In this document: positions 7,483 through 15,447 of the stretch, piece by piece | Layout of the letters: the number at the start of each line of letters is the position of its first letter | Position numbering within the stretch: the stretch's first letter is position 1 | From: Barthelona sp. PAP020 | Taxonomy: Eukaryota; Metamonada: BaSk clade | Length of the DNA stretch: 35,173 bases | NCBI GenBank assembly: GCA_040182905.1 | Contig: JARQWU010000090.1 | Coordinates: 1-35,173, forward strand | Reading direction: 5' to 3' | The notes under the pieces: model-generated | The model's database searches: none | The model's input: the letters and a program-made list of their open reading frames with translations, nothing else | Told to the model about the DNA's origin: nothing | Position numbers and translations under genes: made by a program

Positions 7483-9012
7483 TCATTTAAACATGGGACA
7501 AGCTTTGAATTTAGGATCGATATTATTAAATGCAAAAGTTGATCTCAACACCCAAGCAACACCATTTGGATAACTCACAATGGCTGCAAGAGCTGTTATC
7601 ATTAACATGACAACCAATTGAGATTCAATACTACTTTCAATCTTTCTAGGGACTCTAACGCTGTTCAATACTTTGTATTTATCAATGATATATTCAATGA
7701 GGTTCAAAATCAATGCCAAGAGGGGTGCCATGGGTAACACAGGAATAGCCAGGTATAAATTGAATTGACGATAAAAGATTTCCAAATACTCTTCACCTAA
7801 ATCTAGAATGGGTTTATCCTTTCCCATACAACAGCTTTTAAACATCGGAGTGAGAATTTCACTTGCGTTAAAGACAATACCGTCCATCAAAACCAAAGTG
7901 ATGTATTGAGTTGAAGATTCGCTTAGATAACAGATACCTTCTGTAGATGCAGTAGATGCAATATTTCCGTAGACAAAAAATTTCATTAAATACATGGACA
8001 TGACATTGCAGATTTTATAAAGGAAAAGTTTCATTGTATGTGACCTCATTTCACCTGAATAAGTTTTCAATCGTTCAAAGCTGGTGAGTCTCTTTGTTAA
8101 GAACTTTCCCAACCAATTCAAAGAAGATATGACCATTGAAACAATTAAAGTAGCACTAGAACCGAAAGTCGAATAGAGCCAACGTGTAATCAAAGCTATT
8201 CCACCAATTAATCCAACAAAAACAACATACGAAATGAATTGACGAAATAAACGTTGAAAACACCCAACCATCTTGTTTTCTTCAATTTCATCATATACTG
8301 TACCAACGAATCCTCTTTCTTGGAAATCAACTTTCTTACGTGCAATGTATTTTCGATACAATTGAGGTGTAAATAGCCAAGAAATTGCATTTAAAATGGT
8401 TGTAAACCACCACAACAATTGGGTTCCAGTTTTGAATGACCCTGATGAATAATAATCGATATCATACAATGAAGTTAAGGAACTACGCATTAAGTGTGGT
8501 ATAGTGACAATAGCACCCAATGCAGCAGCGATAATGTTGGACAACATCACGAATTTAACAAACAAAAAGTACAAACGAACACCTGAACCGTATCTATTTC
8601 CAATTTCTTCTAAGCTAGAAGAAAAGGGTAAAGGAGCTCCATTATCAGGACAATCATCAAGCATACTACCATCTTCTTTTGTGAAATAAATTTGCCCTTC
8701 ATTTCTCACAACTTTACAATGCTCGGGAATTGTAATGGTTTGATAATTTCTGGGAGAAAAGTTGAAACCCCAACCTCCAAAACCTCCGCTAGAATAAAGA
8801 CCTCCAACATTTGTTTGCATCATAGGTTGTTGAATAGGTTGTTGAATTGGTTGATTCATATTTTGCATACCCATATTCATATTCATATTCATATTCATAT
8901 TCATATTCATTGGTTGCATTGGTTGCATTGGTTGCACGGGTTGCATGGGTTGCATAGGTTGACCATAATTATTACTTATCGGTACTCCATTATTATTTGG
9001 ATTAGAATACAT
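7483..9012 (-). CDS. TMEM16/anoctamin family membrane protein with conserved calcium site
   Basis: This 509-residue protein has about eight to ten hydrophobic helices after residue 143. Family landmarks occur in order: YGSGVRLYFLFVKF (first helix), LTSFERLKTYSGEM and the helix after it, FNASEILTPMFK, EEYLEIFYRQF, PMAPLLALILNLIEYIIDKYK and a final helix near 464-488. The acidic residues that bind calcium in animal TMEM16 proteins appear kept: Glu385, the pair Glu408/Glu411 (i, i+3), and Glu440/Asp444 (i, i+4). This predicts a calcium-activated phospholipid scramblase or anion channel. The N-terminal 70 residues are low-complexity Gln-Pro-Met and Asn-Met repeats encoded by minisatellites and are probably cytoplasmic and disordered. 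It is shorter than animal anoctamins mainly at the N-terminus. The gene is complete. Confidence 0.8.
   Translation of the reverse strand: MYSNPNNNGVPISNNYGQPMQPMQPVQPMQPMQPMNMNMNMNMNMNMGMQNMNQPIQQPIQQPMMQTNVGGLYSSGGFGGWGFNFSPRNYQTITIPEHCKVVRNEGQIYFTKEDGSMLDDCPDNGAPLPFSSSLEEIGNRYGSGVRLYFLFVKFVMLSNIIAAALGAIVTIPHLMRSSLTSLYDIDYYSSGSFKTGTQLLWWFTTILNAISWLFTPQLYRKYIARKKVDFQERGFVGTVYDEIEENKMVGCFQRLFRQFISYVVFVGLIGGIALITRWLYSTFGSSATLIVSMVISSLNWLGKFLTKRLTSFERLKTYSGEMRSHTMKLFLYKICNVMSMYLMKFFVYGNIASTASTEGICYLSESSTQYITLVLMDGIVFNASEILTPMFKSCCMGKDKPILDLGEEYLEIFYRQFNLYLAIPVLPMAPLLALILNLIEYIIDKYKVLNSVRVPRKIESSIESQLVVMLMITALAAIVSYPNGVAWVLRSTFAFNNIDPKFKACPMFK
8875..8962. repeat. Coding minisatellites: (ATTCAT)6 and a 9-base TTGCATTGG-type array
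   Basis: Six perfect hexamers at 8875-8910 encode an Asn-Met dipeptide run on the minus strand. The adjoining 9-base units, up to about 8962, encode Gln-Pro-Met triplets, some already diverged (CGGGTTGCA). Both are in frame with the TMEM16 gene, so length changes would not break it. Confidence 0.9.
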
Positions 9013-9251
9013 TATAATGACTTAAAAATGTAAAATGATAAGAAAAATAAAGATTCAAAAAAAAAAAGGAAAAATCTATTTTTGTGAAAAAAAGAGAAGT
9101 TTATGTTTATTACATAATTACAATAAAAAACTTTAAAATTGATAAATAGAATATGTAAATATAGAATGTAGTAATACGAACAAAGAAGAAAAATCAACGA
9201 TATTTACACCACACTTTTATAATCAACAGAATACACAAAAAATACTTTTTT

Positions 9252-12200
9252 TCATAAATGCTTATAACATCTATCTGTTAAAGAAGAGATGAAATTAATT
9301 TTTTCATTGTTGTCTTTGTTATTTATTTGACTAAAATAACAATCAATCAAATCAAAACAGTATTCTTTTGATATTCTTCTTTCAGAGAAATTGATTAATC
9401 TTTTAATTAATTTTTGCATCGCCAAAACATTACCATCCTCGCTTACTTTTTTTAATTGTTTCAATAAACGCTTTGATAAAACTGTAGAAGTATCATTTTG
9501 ATCAATTTCTGTATATTTATCGATGCAATTCATTAATTGATGGATTTCTTTTTGACTAGGTGATCCTTTTTCCAAAAATTCTTTCAAAAAATCGAATAAA
9601 ATTGAAAAATCCAAATCTGAATAATTAGGACTTTCTAACTCTTTCAAACGGACTAAAATATTTGTTAAATTTGATATGTTAATCTTATGTTTGCCTTTTT
9701 TCAATTCTTTTAAACCCAAAGAAATAATACCTTCACGATATGCTTGAACCACCAAATTTTTTGGAATTGGTGTCTTTTCTTGCTTTATAATCGTTGATTT
9801 TGACTCAACATTTTTTGGAGGAAGAACGTGAACAACATTTTCTTTGGTTTGATCATCATTTACAATATTAATCTTATTTAAAGGAGGAATTACAGTTGGA
9901 AACATTGGTATTGCTTCAACTGAACCATCAGTTGTAACCATGAATGAATTGGCTACGAGTTCATTTTCAAGGGATGATATTCTATTTGCTTGATGTTTTA
10001 TTTGTTTTTGTAAAGTGCTATTAAGGGTTCTTGTACAATCAAATCTTTCTTGTAATTCTTTTAAAGATGATGATAAAGTGTTGTTAGTTTCTCGCAATTT
10101 TTTATTCTGCATTTCAATTTTCTTGATTTTTCGAGTGATTTTTGCATTTTCTGCTCGTGAAGATCTTAGATGACTTTGATCAATATTCTGTTTATCAATC
10201 TGTTTCTTTAAATCAGTAATATGATGCCTTAAACCAACAATTTCACGTAATAAAGAGATTTTTGGAATTCCCTGAGTTTCTTTGATCATCTCAGAAATTT
10301 CATTCTCTGTTATGGCTTTAATGTTATAACTTCCTAAACCATAATATTCAAGAGGGATCTCAAATTGTTTAGTTTCATTAATATCTTGGTGTTTGTCGAT
10401 CTTTTCTTGCATTTTCTCTTGCTTTTGATACATCTTTACCATACGTCGATGCTTTTCATTTTGATGTTCTAAAGTCTCAACCAATCTTGTTTTCCTTGCT
10501 AACTCTTCCAATAAATCTTTAACTTTGGCATCTATATCAACATTATCAGCATTTTTATTCTTTATTCTATGAAAACTTTCTTCTTCTTTGTTTGTTTTAA
10601 CATCTGAATGTGAAAATTCATCCGAAAATTCCAATTGCTCTTGTAAAAGGTTGATATCTTCCAAAAAATCTGAATTAGAATTTGAATCTCCAAAATCAGA
10701 TTTTTGACCAGTTTCAGATTCGCTTTTTTCATTGAATTTTGATTCAAATACATTGCTTCTAACAGGCATATCGGTTTTATCTTCTATTTTCAAAGATTTT
10801 GAATGTTTAGAAACATCAGGACCATCAGGAGAAAGCTTTTCTTTGGACACAATCATATTGGGAGAAAATTCTTGTGATGAGCCCAACATAAGTTCAAGAT
10901 CCTTGGGACTGGGTAATAGCCCTGAAAAATGAATTCTTTCATCTTCCGTTTTTTTAATCGTATCAAAATATAACCCTTTTCTCAAAGATTCTTGAGCAGT
11001 TGCAACGAAAATATCACGTTCAATTTCTTGATGTTCTTCTAGCTTGGAAAGCAATTTGTCAAGATGGTTTCTTTGAAAGTTCGTATTAAATTTAACGTTT
11101 TCCGCCACTTTTTCCGCTACTTCTTCCTCTTCACTATCATCACTTTCTTCTTCTTCATCTTTTTTTTCATCAACATCAACATCATGTTCTTCTTCAACAT
11201 CTGATGATTTTGGTATCAACGGTGAACAACTAGCGGAAGGTAACAACACAGAATTCTGTTGTTTGGAAGTGATTGAAGATGTTGTGTTTGAACTTGTGTT
11301 TGATATTGAAGTGCTTTCATCAAAACTGTCGTCAGTTATTTTTCTACCAAAAACTGAATAAATTTGAGGAGATATCGATTTTTGAATGTCAGAAACACTG
11401 TCATCTTCATTGAAATTACCAATTTCGTCAAAGGTTTGAATACGCTTATGAGACGGTGACACAACTGAAATATGACTCAATGATTCATCAATCGTAAGTG
11501 TGAGATTACCTTTGACAAGACTTGTAGATAATTCCATCAATTCAGCTGTAAATTGAAGGGCATTTAATGTGACACCGATATCTTTTTGATCGGTAGAAAT
11601 ACAAGTTAATTGCACCAGCTTGTTCGACACAAATAAGGGTTTTAACAATCTCAAACTATTTGGCCTAAATACCCCTAAATCGTCATTTATTACTGAATTA
11701 ATAACCCTTTTGAAATCATTGAACAAGACGTTATATTGTCTTTGCTCAATTTCATCACAATCGACGTTTAAGAGATTCAAAAGATGTAAATGGACTTGTT
11801 CTTTTGTTTTTTCGTTCAATAAAGTGAGACGAATAATACATAAACCATTTTTAAGAGTCAATTTTTCAAAAAGTTTGAATATATTTTGGGAATTAATTTT
11901 CATACAATTCAACTGTAAATCCAGTGTATCTTTTGTATTTGATGATAAAAAGGAACATTTTTCATCTGAAAAAATATCAAGAATTTCTTTGTTTTTGAAA
12001 AAACATCCAGAAACATATAATCCCAAATTACTTGATAAAGTACTCAGAATAGTCAATATTAATTGAGTTATTATTGACGAATTTGGACCATAAATATCTT
12101 CAAAAGATATGATATTGGGAATACCATGAATAATTAAAGTTGAAGAAAAACCTTCTTGCAATGAAGCCAATAAAGGAACTGATATTTCTTCAAAAATTAC

Positions 12201-12533
12201 ATTTAAGGAATCGTTATGTTCTAAAACTCCTGAAAAGCCGTCAAAAGTATGTGAAAACCCATTAATTGTTTCAATACTAATACTATTCAGATTCTTCTTG
12301 TATGTTAATTCTTCGTCAATCTCATTTGGTCTTATTATCTTCAAGAAAGAATCACAATATGCAATGGAACATGGAGAATTTTGTAAATCTTTCAATTCCT
12401 TTTGATATTGATGATCAAGCTTTGTTAGAGGTTTAACTTGTTGATTATGATTATTCATCGTCATTATTTTTATATGCGAAAATAATTCACATATAATTTC
12501 AAAAAGGAATTTGATAGATCTTTTATATTTCAT
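9252..12533 (-). CDS. Kinesin-like protein with a degenerate, probably nucleotide-free motor domain
   Basis: The protein has 1093 residues, or 1070 if it starts at Met24 (12464), which precedes a more typical N-terminus. Residues about 55-345 follow the kinesin fold order: SFLKIIRPNEIDEE (like the RVRP...E start), TFDGFSGV, FEEISVPLLASLQEGFSSTL leading to where the P-loop belongs, LYVSGCFFKNKEILDIF (like the SxxEIYNExxxDLL segment), FVSNKLVQL (like the SKL segment) and GVTLNALQFTAELMEL (like the closing TLRFA helix). The P-loop GQTGSGKT is replaced by a sequence around IHGIPNIIS, and the VDLAGSE switch II by LNLLNVDCDE. An acidic disordered middle and coiled coils at about 660-860 follow, then a helical C-terminal domain. 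It probably binds microtubules or partners without ATPase activity, as Vik1 does. The family call rests on fold order, not strong identity. Confidence 0.65.
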   Translation of the reverse strand: MKYKRSIKFLFEIICELFSHIKIMTMNNHNQQVKPLTKLDHQYQKELKDLQNSPCSIAYCDSFLKIIRPNEIDEELTYKKNLNSISIETINGFSHTFDGFSGVLEHNDSLNVIFEEISVPLLASLQEGFSSTLIIHGIPNIISFEDIYGPNSSIITQLILTILSTLSSNLGLYVSGCFFKNKEILDIFSDEKCSFLSSNTKDTLDLQLNCMKINSQNIFKLFEKLTLKNGLCIIRLTLLNEKTKEQVHLHLLNLLNVDCDEIEQRQYNVLFNDFKRVINSVINDDLGVFRPNSLRLLKPLFVSNKLVQLTCISTDQKDIGVTLNALQFTAELMELSTSLVKGNLTLTIDESLSHISVVSPSHKRIQTFDEIGNFNEDDSVSDIQKSISPQIYSVFGRKITDDSFDESTSISNTSSNTTSSITSKQQNSVLLPSASCSPLIPKSSDVEEEHDVDVDEKKDEEEESDDSEEEEVAEKVAENVKFNTNFQRNHLDKLLSKLEEHQEIERDIFVATAQESLRKGLYFDTIKKTEDERIHFSGLLPSPKDLELMLGSSQEFSPNMIVSKEKLSPDGPDVSKHSKSLKIEDKTDMPVRSNVFESKFNEKSESETGQKSDFGDSNSNSDFLEDINLLQEQLEFSDEFSHSDVKTNKEEESFHRIKNKNADNVDIDAKVKDLLEELARKTRLVETLEHQNEKHRRMVKMYQKQEKMQEKIDKHQDINETKQFEIPLEYYGLGSYNIKAITENEISEMIKETQGIPKISLLREIVGLRHHITDLKKQIDKQNIDQSHLRSSRAENAKITRKIKKIEMQNKKLRETNNTLSSSLKELQERFDCTRTLNSTLQKQIKHQANRISSLENELVANSFMVTTDGSVEAIPMFPTVIPPLNKINIVNDDQTKENVVHVLPPKNVESKSTIIKQEKTPIPKNLVVQAYREGIISLGLKELKKGKHKINISNLTNILVRLKELESPNYSDLDFSILFDFLKEFLEKGSPSQKEIHQLMNCIDKYTEIDQNDTSTVLSKRLLKQLKKVSEDGNVLAMQKLIKRLINFSERRISKEYCFDLIDCYFSQINNKDNNEKINFISSLTDRCYKHL

Positions 12534-12671
12534 TAGGAGGCAAATACTTTTTATTATTTTTATCTTTTAAACGGAATGATCAATAAATATCTTTAAAATA
12601 TTAAATGCCTGCATGATAGTCACAAAAATAAGGAAAATTGAGACACATCAAATTGTAATTTTAATGATGCT

Positions 12672-13685
12672 ATGACCATTGAAAAAACATATGAGGGCTT
12701 AGATCAATCTTATGAAATAGAAACGCCAATATTATTTGAATATTTTGAATCTGATGAAACAATTTCACCTAATGAAGTATTTTTAGACTGGAATTCTCAT
12801 GTTAATGATATTAACTCTCATGATTTACAGAAAATGTTTTATTGTAGTGAATTTCATTTTGATTCCATCACATATGATTTTGATATCAATTCTTTGGAGA
12901 TGATGAGTGATTATAAAAGCGATTATTTGCTTCAACAGCCTGTTCTTGAGAAATATACAAGATCTTGGTGGATTGTAGTTGTTTTTCGTTTAATTATTGC
13001 ACAAAAATACAGTCCAAGAGTTGTGTTTCGTTTTATTGATATATTTGATCGCTTATTTTCGTTAGTGCAAGTATCTTCTTATGAGGCAGTTGACAAATTA
13101 TCGTTGGCTTGTTTATCATTAAGTTTGAAAGTAGAACAAGCCGTTTCCTTTTCGATTTATGAAATTATTGACCTTCTTATAAAATTGTCGGATGATCTCA
13201 ATCAAATAAAAATAAAAAGACATGATGTATTTATACCTGAATTGATAACCTTTAAAAAATCCAAAGATATGACTATGTCTATGTTAGAAGCGGAAGGGAT
13301 TGTGCTGAAATTATTAGACTTTCGCATTATTAATTCAACCATATACACCTGTTATCATTATTATGCAGAACATCTAGAACTTGATTCATTTCAGCGGATT
13401 CAATTGGTGTTTTGTATATTCGTTGGATTAATCACACCAAAATTGATTGGTGTAAATCCAAAGGTTTTTATTGATCACATTCTTCATTTATATTGTACTT
13501 TAACCCAAATTCCATTATCTATACATGTTGAACAAAATAATGATTCGATACAGCAATTGGTTCAATATTTAAAGCATGAAAATCACTTTTTTGCCAGAAG
13601 CTTTAGAATTTTTTTTGCTGAAACTGAAGATAATCCAGTGGATGATCTTATGGTTCAAATAGAAACGAATTCAGTATATCTATAG
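12672..13685 (+). CDS. Cyclin-box protein
   Basis: This 337-residue protein has a cyclin N-terminal domain at about residues 90-170. RSWWIVVVFRLIIAQKYSP corresponds to the MRxxLVDWL helix, FIDIFDRLFS to the iDRfLs motif, and LACLSLSLKVEQ to the AxKyEE helix. The Arg97, Asp125, Lys153 and Glu155 positions that contact the kinase or buttress the box are kept. The second box, about 210-310, includes LEAEGIVLKLLDFRI, which is typical of mitotic A/B-type cyclins. It should activate a CDK. No destruction box is obvious in the acidic N-terminus. The ATG at 12672 is the start. The last 38 bases overlap the 3' end of the convergent TPGS1-like gene. Confidence 0.85.
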   Translation: MTIEKTYEGLDQSYEIETPILFEYFESDETISPNEVFLDWNSHVNDINSHDLQKMFYCSEFHFDSITYDFDINSLEMMSDYKSDYLLQQPVLEKYTRSWWIVVVFRLIIAQKYSPRVVFRFIDIFDRLFSLVQVSSYEAVDKLSLACLSLSLKVEQAVSFSIYEIIDLLIKLSDDLNQIKIKRHDVFIPELITFKKSKDMTMSMLEAEGIVLKLLDFRIINSTIYTCYHYYAEHLELDSFQRIQLVFCIFVGLITPKLIGVNPKVFIDHILHLYCTLTQIPLSIHVEQNNDSIQQLVQYLKHENHFFARSFRIFFAETEDNPVDDLMVQIETNSVYL

Positions 13686-14292
13686 CAAATTCTTCATCAG
13701 ACACTGGATTTAAAGAACTTTCAAACATCAAAATCTCTCTCACACAATCTTCATTTAACTCACTGTCCAATTTGTTTTGAATCAATGCAATATGGTCTTT
13801 GGTTATTTTTGAATTTATTTTTTTGAAGACTTCATAAGTGTCTTTCAATTCTTGATACGTTATTCTTATTTGACATAGTTTGGTGGTAATATTCTTGAAC
13901 TTTTCAAAATTTGTGTAATCTTCCAATTGAATTTCCAAAAATTTAACGAATTTTTTATAAATTTTTTGCGGTTTACAATTTTCAAAATGTTTTAACAACA
14001 AAACAAAATTATTTTTTGTAATATTGAAAGATTCATCATCATACAAACAGAAAAAACTGGAAGTTAAACATTCTTCAAAATTATTTTGACCAATTTCAGA
14101 CATTTGTAACAATTGAAAGGCTTTGAGACTGGGGTCATTTGTTTCCAATTCTAAATTGTTAAAATATCTCGTTATAAAGTTATAAGGATTGATAGGTCGA
14201 TTTTCTCCAATTAAAGTAATTACATCAGTCAAGTATGCAACAATTCCAGAATTTTCAAAATTTTCATAAACATTATTTTCATTGGTGTTCAT
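13648..14292 (-). CDS. TPGS1-like protein (putative tubulin polyglutamylase complex subunit)
   Basis: This 214-residue protein starts with an RIIa/Dpy-30-type dimerisation-docking motif at about residues 16-50 (GIVAYLTDVITLIGENRP, then NPYNFITRYF). The next segment, AFQLLQMSEIGQNNFEE, followed by FFCLYDDES, fits the helical region after the docking domain in TPGS1, the scaffold subunit that brings TTLL1 glutamylase to ciliary and neuronal microtubules. The rest is helical. Identity is low, so other docking-domain ciliary proteins remain possible. It ends inside the cyclin 3' end (38-base antisense coding overlap) and is divergent from the SNARE gene. Confidence 0.55.
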   Translation of the reverse strand: MNTNENNVYENFENSGIVAYLTDVITLIGENRPINPYNFITRYFNNLELETNDPSLKAFQLLQMSEIGQNNFEECLTSSFFCLYDDESFNITKNNFVLLLKHFENCKPQKIYKKFVKFLEIQLEDYTNFEKFKNITTKLCQIRITYQELKDTYEVFKKINSKITKDHIALIQNKLDSELNEDCVREILMFESSLNPVSDEEFAIDILNSFLFEP

Positions 14293-14411
14293 TTTGTTAT
14301 AACTATGTGTTGTTTCAATTATTGGTATTTGTTTGAAAATAATTAATTGGAAAGAATTATTAATTCATCAATAAAATCGATTTGTTTCAATTATTTTTTT
14401 TCCTTTTTGTC

Positions 14412-14687
14412 ATGTCTAAACGAACTACTTTGGATCAAGTTGAGATAGAATTAAATGAAGCAAACGCTATTGCTTCCAACAACGTTAAAAAAATGACTCA
14501 TTTAAATGAAGAATTTAATGAAACCACTAGAGAAGCTAATGCTATGGGACAAAGAGCTCGTACTCTGAAGAATAAGGCTAAGCAAGTAGATAGTATGGTT
14601 TTTTGGAGAAAATGGAGGCTTTATTTCATTATTGCTTTAATAGTCTTGGCAATTGTTGGTTATATTGTTATCACACGTATTCTGTAA
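14412..14687 (+). CDS. VAMP/synaptobrevin-like SNARE with a non-canonical zero layer
   Basis: The protein has 91 residues if started at the ATG at 14412. The frame extends upstream only through a TTG and a Phe/Leu run, which I treat as untranslated. Residues about 6-62 form a single SNARE motif, and FWRKW leads into a C-terminal transmembrane helix at 71-90. Aligned without gaps to synaptobrevin from the Trp-rich juxtamembrane stretch backwards, the central zero-layer position, normally Arg, is Leu31 (THLNEEF), flanked by Asn32. There is no longin domain. The expected role is vesicle fusion on an endomembrane. The family could also be Bet1- or Sec22-like. It is convergent with the EF-hand gene. 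Confidence 0.75.
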   Translation: MSKRTTLDQVEIELNEANAIASNNVKKMTHLNEEFNETTREANAMGQRARTLKNKAKQVDSMVFWRKWRLYFIIALIVLAIVGYIVITRIL

Positions 14688-14844
14688 ATTTATTTTGTGC
14701 TTTCTGAATTGTCATTCTATTTTTTCAACGTAAATTTTTGTTGCCTTTTCAATTTTTTTTAAAAAATGTAAATGGAGGAAAAAAAAAACCTAAATATATT
14801 GTGCATAAAAATACAAAACGATTTACAGACTTTAGATGAAAGAA

Positions 14845-15285
14845 TTAGTGAAGAAGAAATTTCTTTATATCTTCAATATCCACAACGCCATCTCCTGATA
14901 TATTTAATTCTTCCAGGAGATCTTTTAATTCATTTGGATGAAAGTATGTGTTGGTTTCTTTGAAGGATTCTTTTAAAGTTTCAATTGTAACGTGTCCTTC
15001 ATCATTGAATAAAGTAATTTTTTGGGATAAAGAAGTGTTAGAATCTCCAGTTTTCGATAATCTGACAACCAAAGCAACAAATTCTTGAAAATCAATTGTA
15101 TTGGATCCATCAGTATCCAATTCAGCGATTAAATCCATTATTTGTGACTCAGATACATTGAATCCTGCGGTTTTTAGAAGAGTAAATAATTCATCACTGC
15201 CAATTCCACCCGAAGAATCAAAATCAAATTTGTTAAATAGTGCCGAAAGTCGAGTTATTTGGTCATTGGTTAATAAATGGGACAT
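14845..15285 (-). CDS. Calmodulin/centrin-like four-EF-hand protein
   Basis: This 146-residue protein has calmodulin-like length and layout. EF-hand 1 (loop 21-32, DFDSSGGIGSDE) and EF-hand 2 (57-68, DTDGSNTIDFQE) have the Asp/Asp/Ser or Asp/Gly ligands and the closing Glu, and should bind calcium. EF-hand 3 (around 91-102, FNDEGHVTIE) and EF-hand 4 (128-139, NISGDGVVDIED) are degenerate. Only the N-terminal lobe therefore looks calcium-competent. It may be a light chain or a centrin-like sensor. The divergent 162-base gap to the giant gene holds both promoters. Confidence 0.88.
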   Translation of the reverse strand: MSHLLTNDQITRLSALFNKFDFDSSGGIGSDELFTLLKTAGFNVSESQIMDLIAELDTDGSNTIDFQEFVALVVRLSKTGDSNTSLSQKITLFNDEGHVTIETLKESFKETNTYFHPNELKDLLEELNISGDGVVDIEDIKKFLLH

Positions 15286-15447
15286 TGGATAAAAAAATAA
15301 AAATTTCCTTTGATGAGAAATAATTTATTCATATCAAAATATAAAGAACCATTACATTGGGAAAAAACGTTGATAAAAAATTGAAGATTTTCAAAAAGAT
15401 GAAAATAAAAGGAAGGAAAAAATCACTTACATTTCTTTACGTTGCCC

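Noticed and set aside
8692-9033. A plus-strand frame rich in Ile-His and Leu-His repeats
   Set aside because: It is the antisense reading of the Asn-Met and Gln-Pro-Met minisatellites of the TMEM16 gene.
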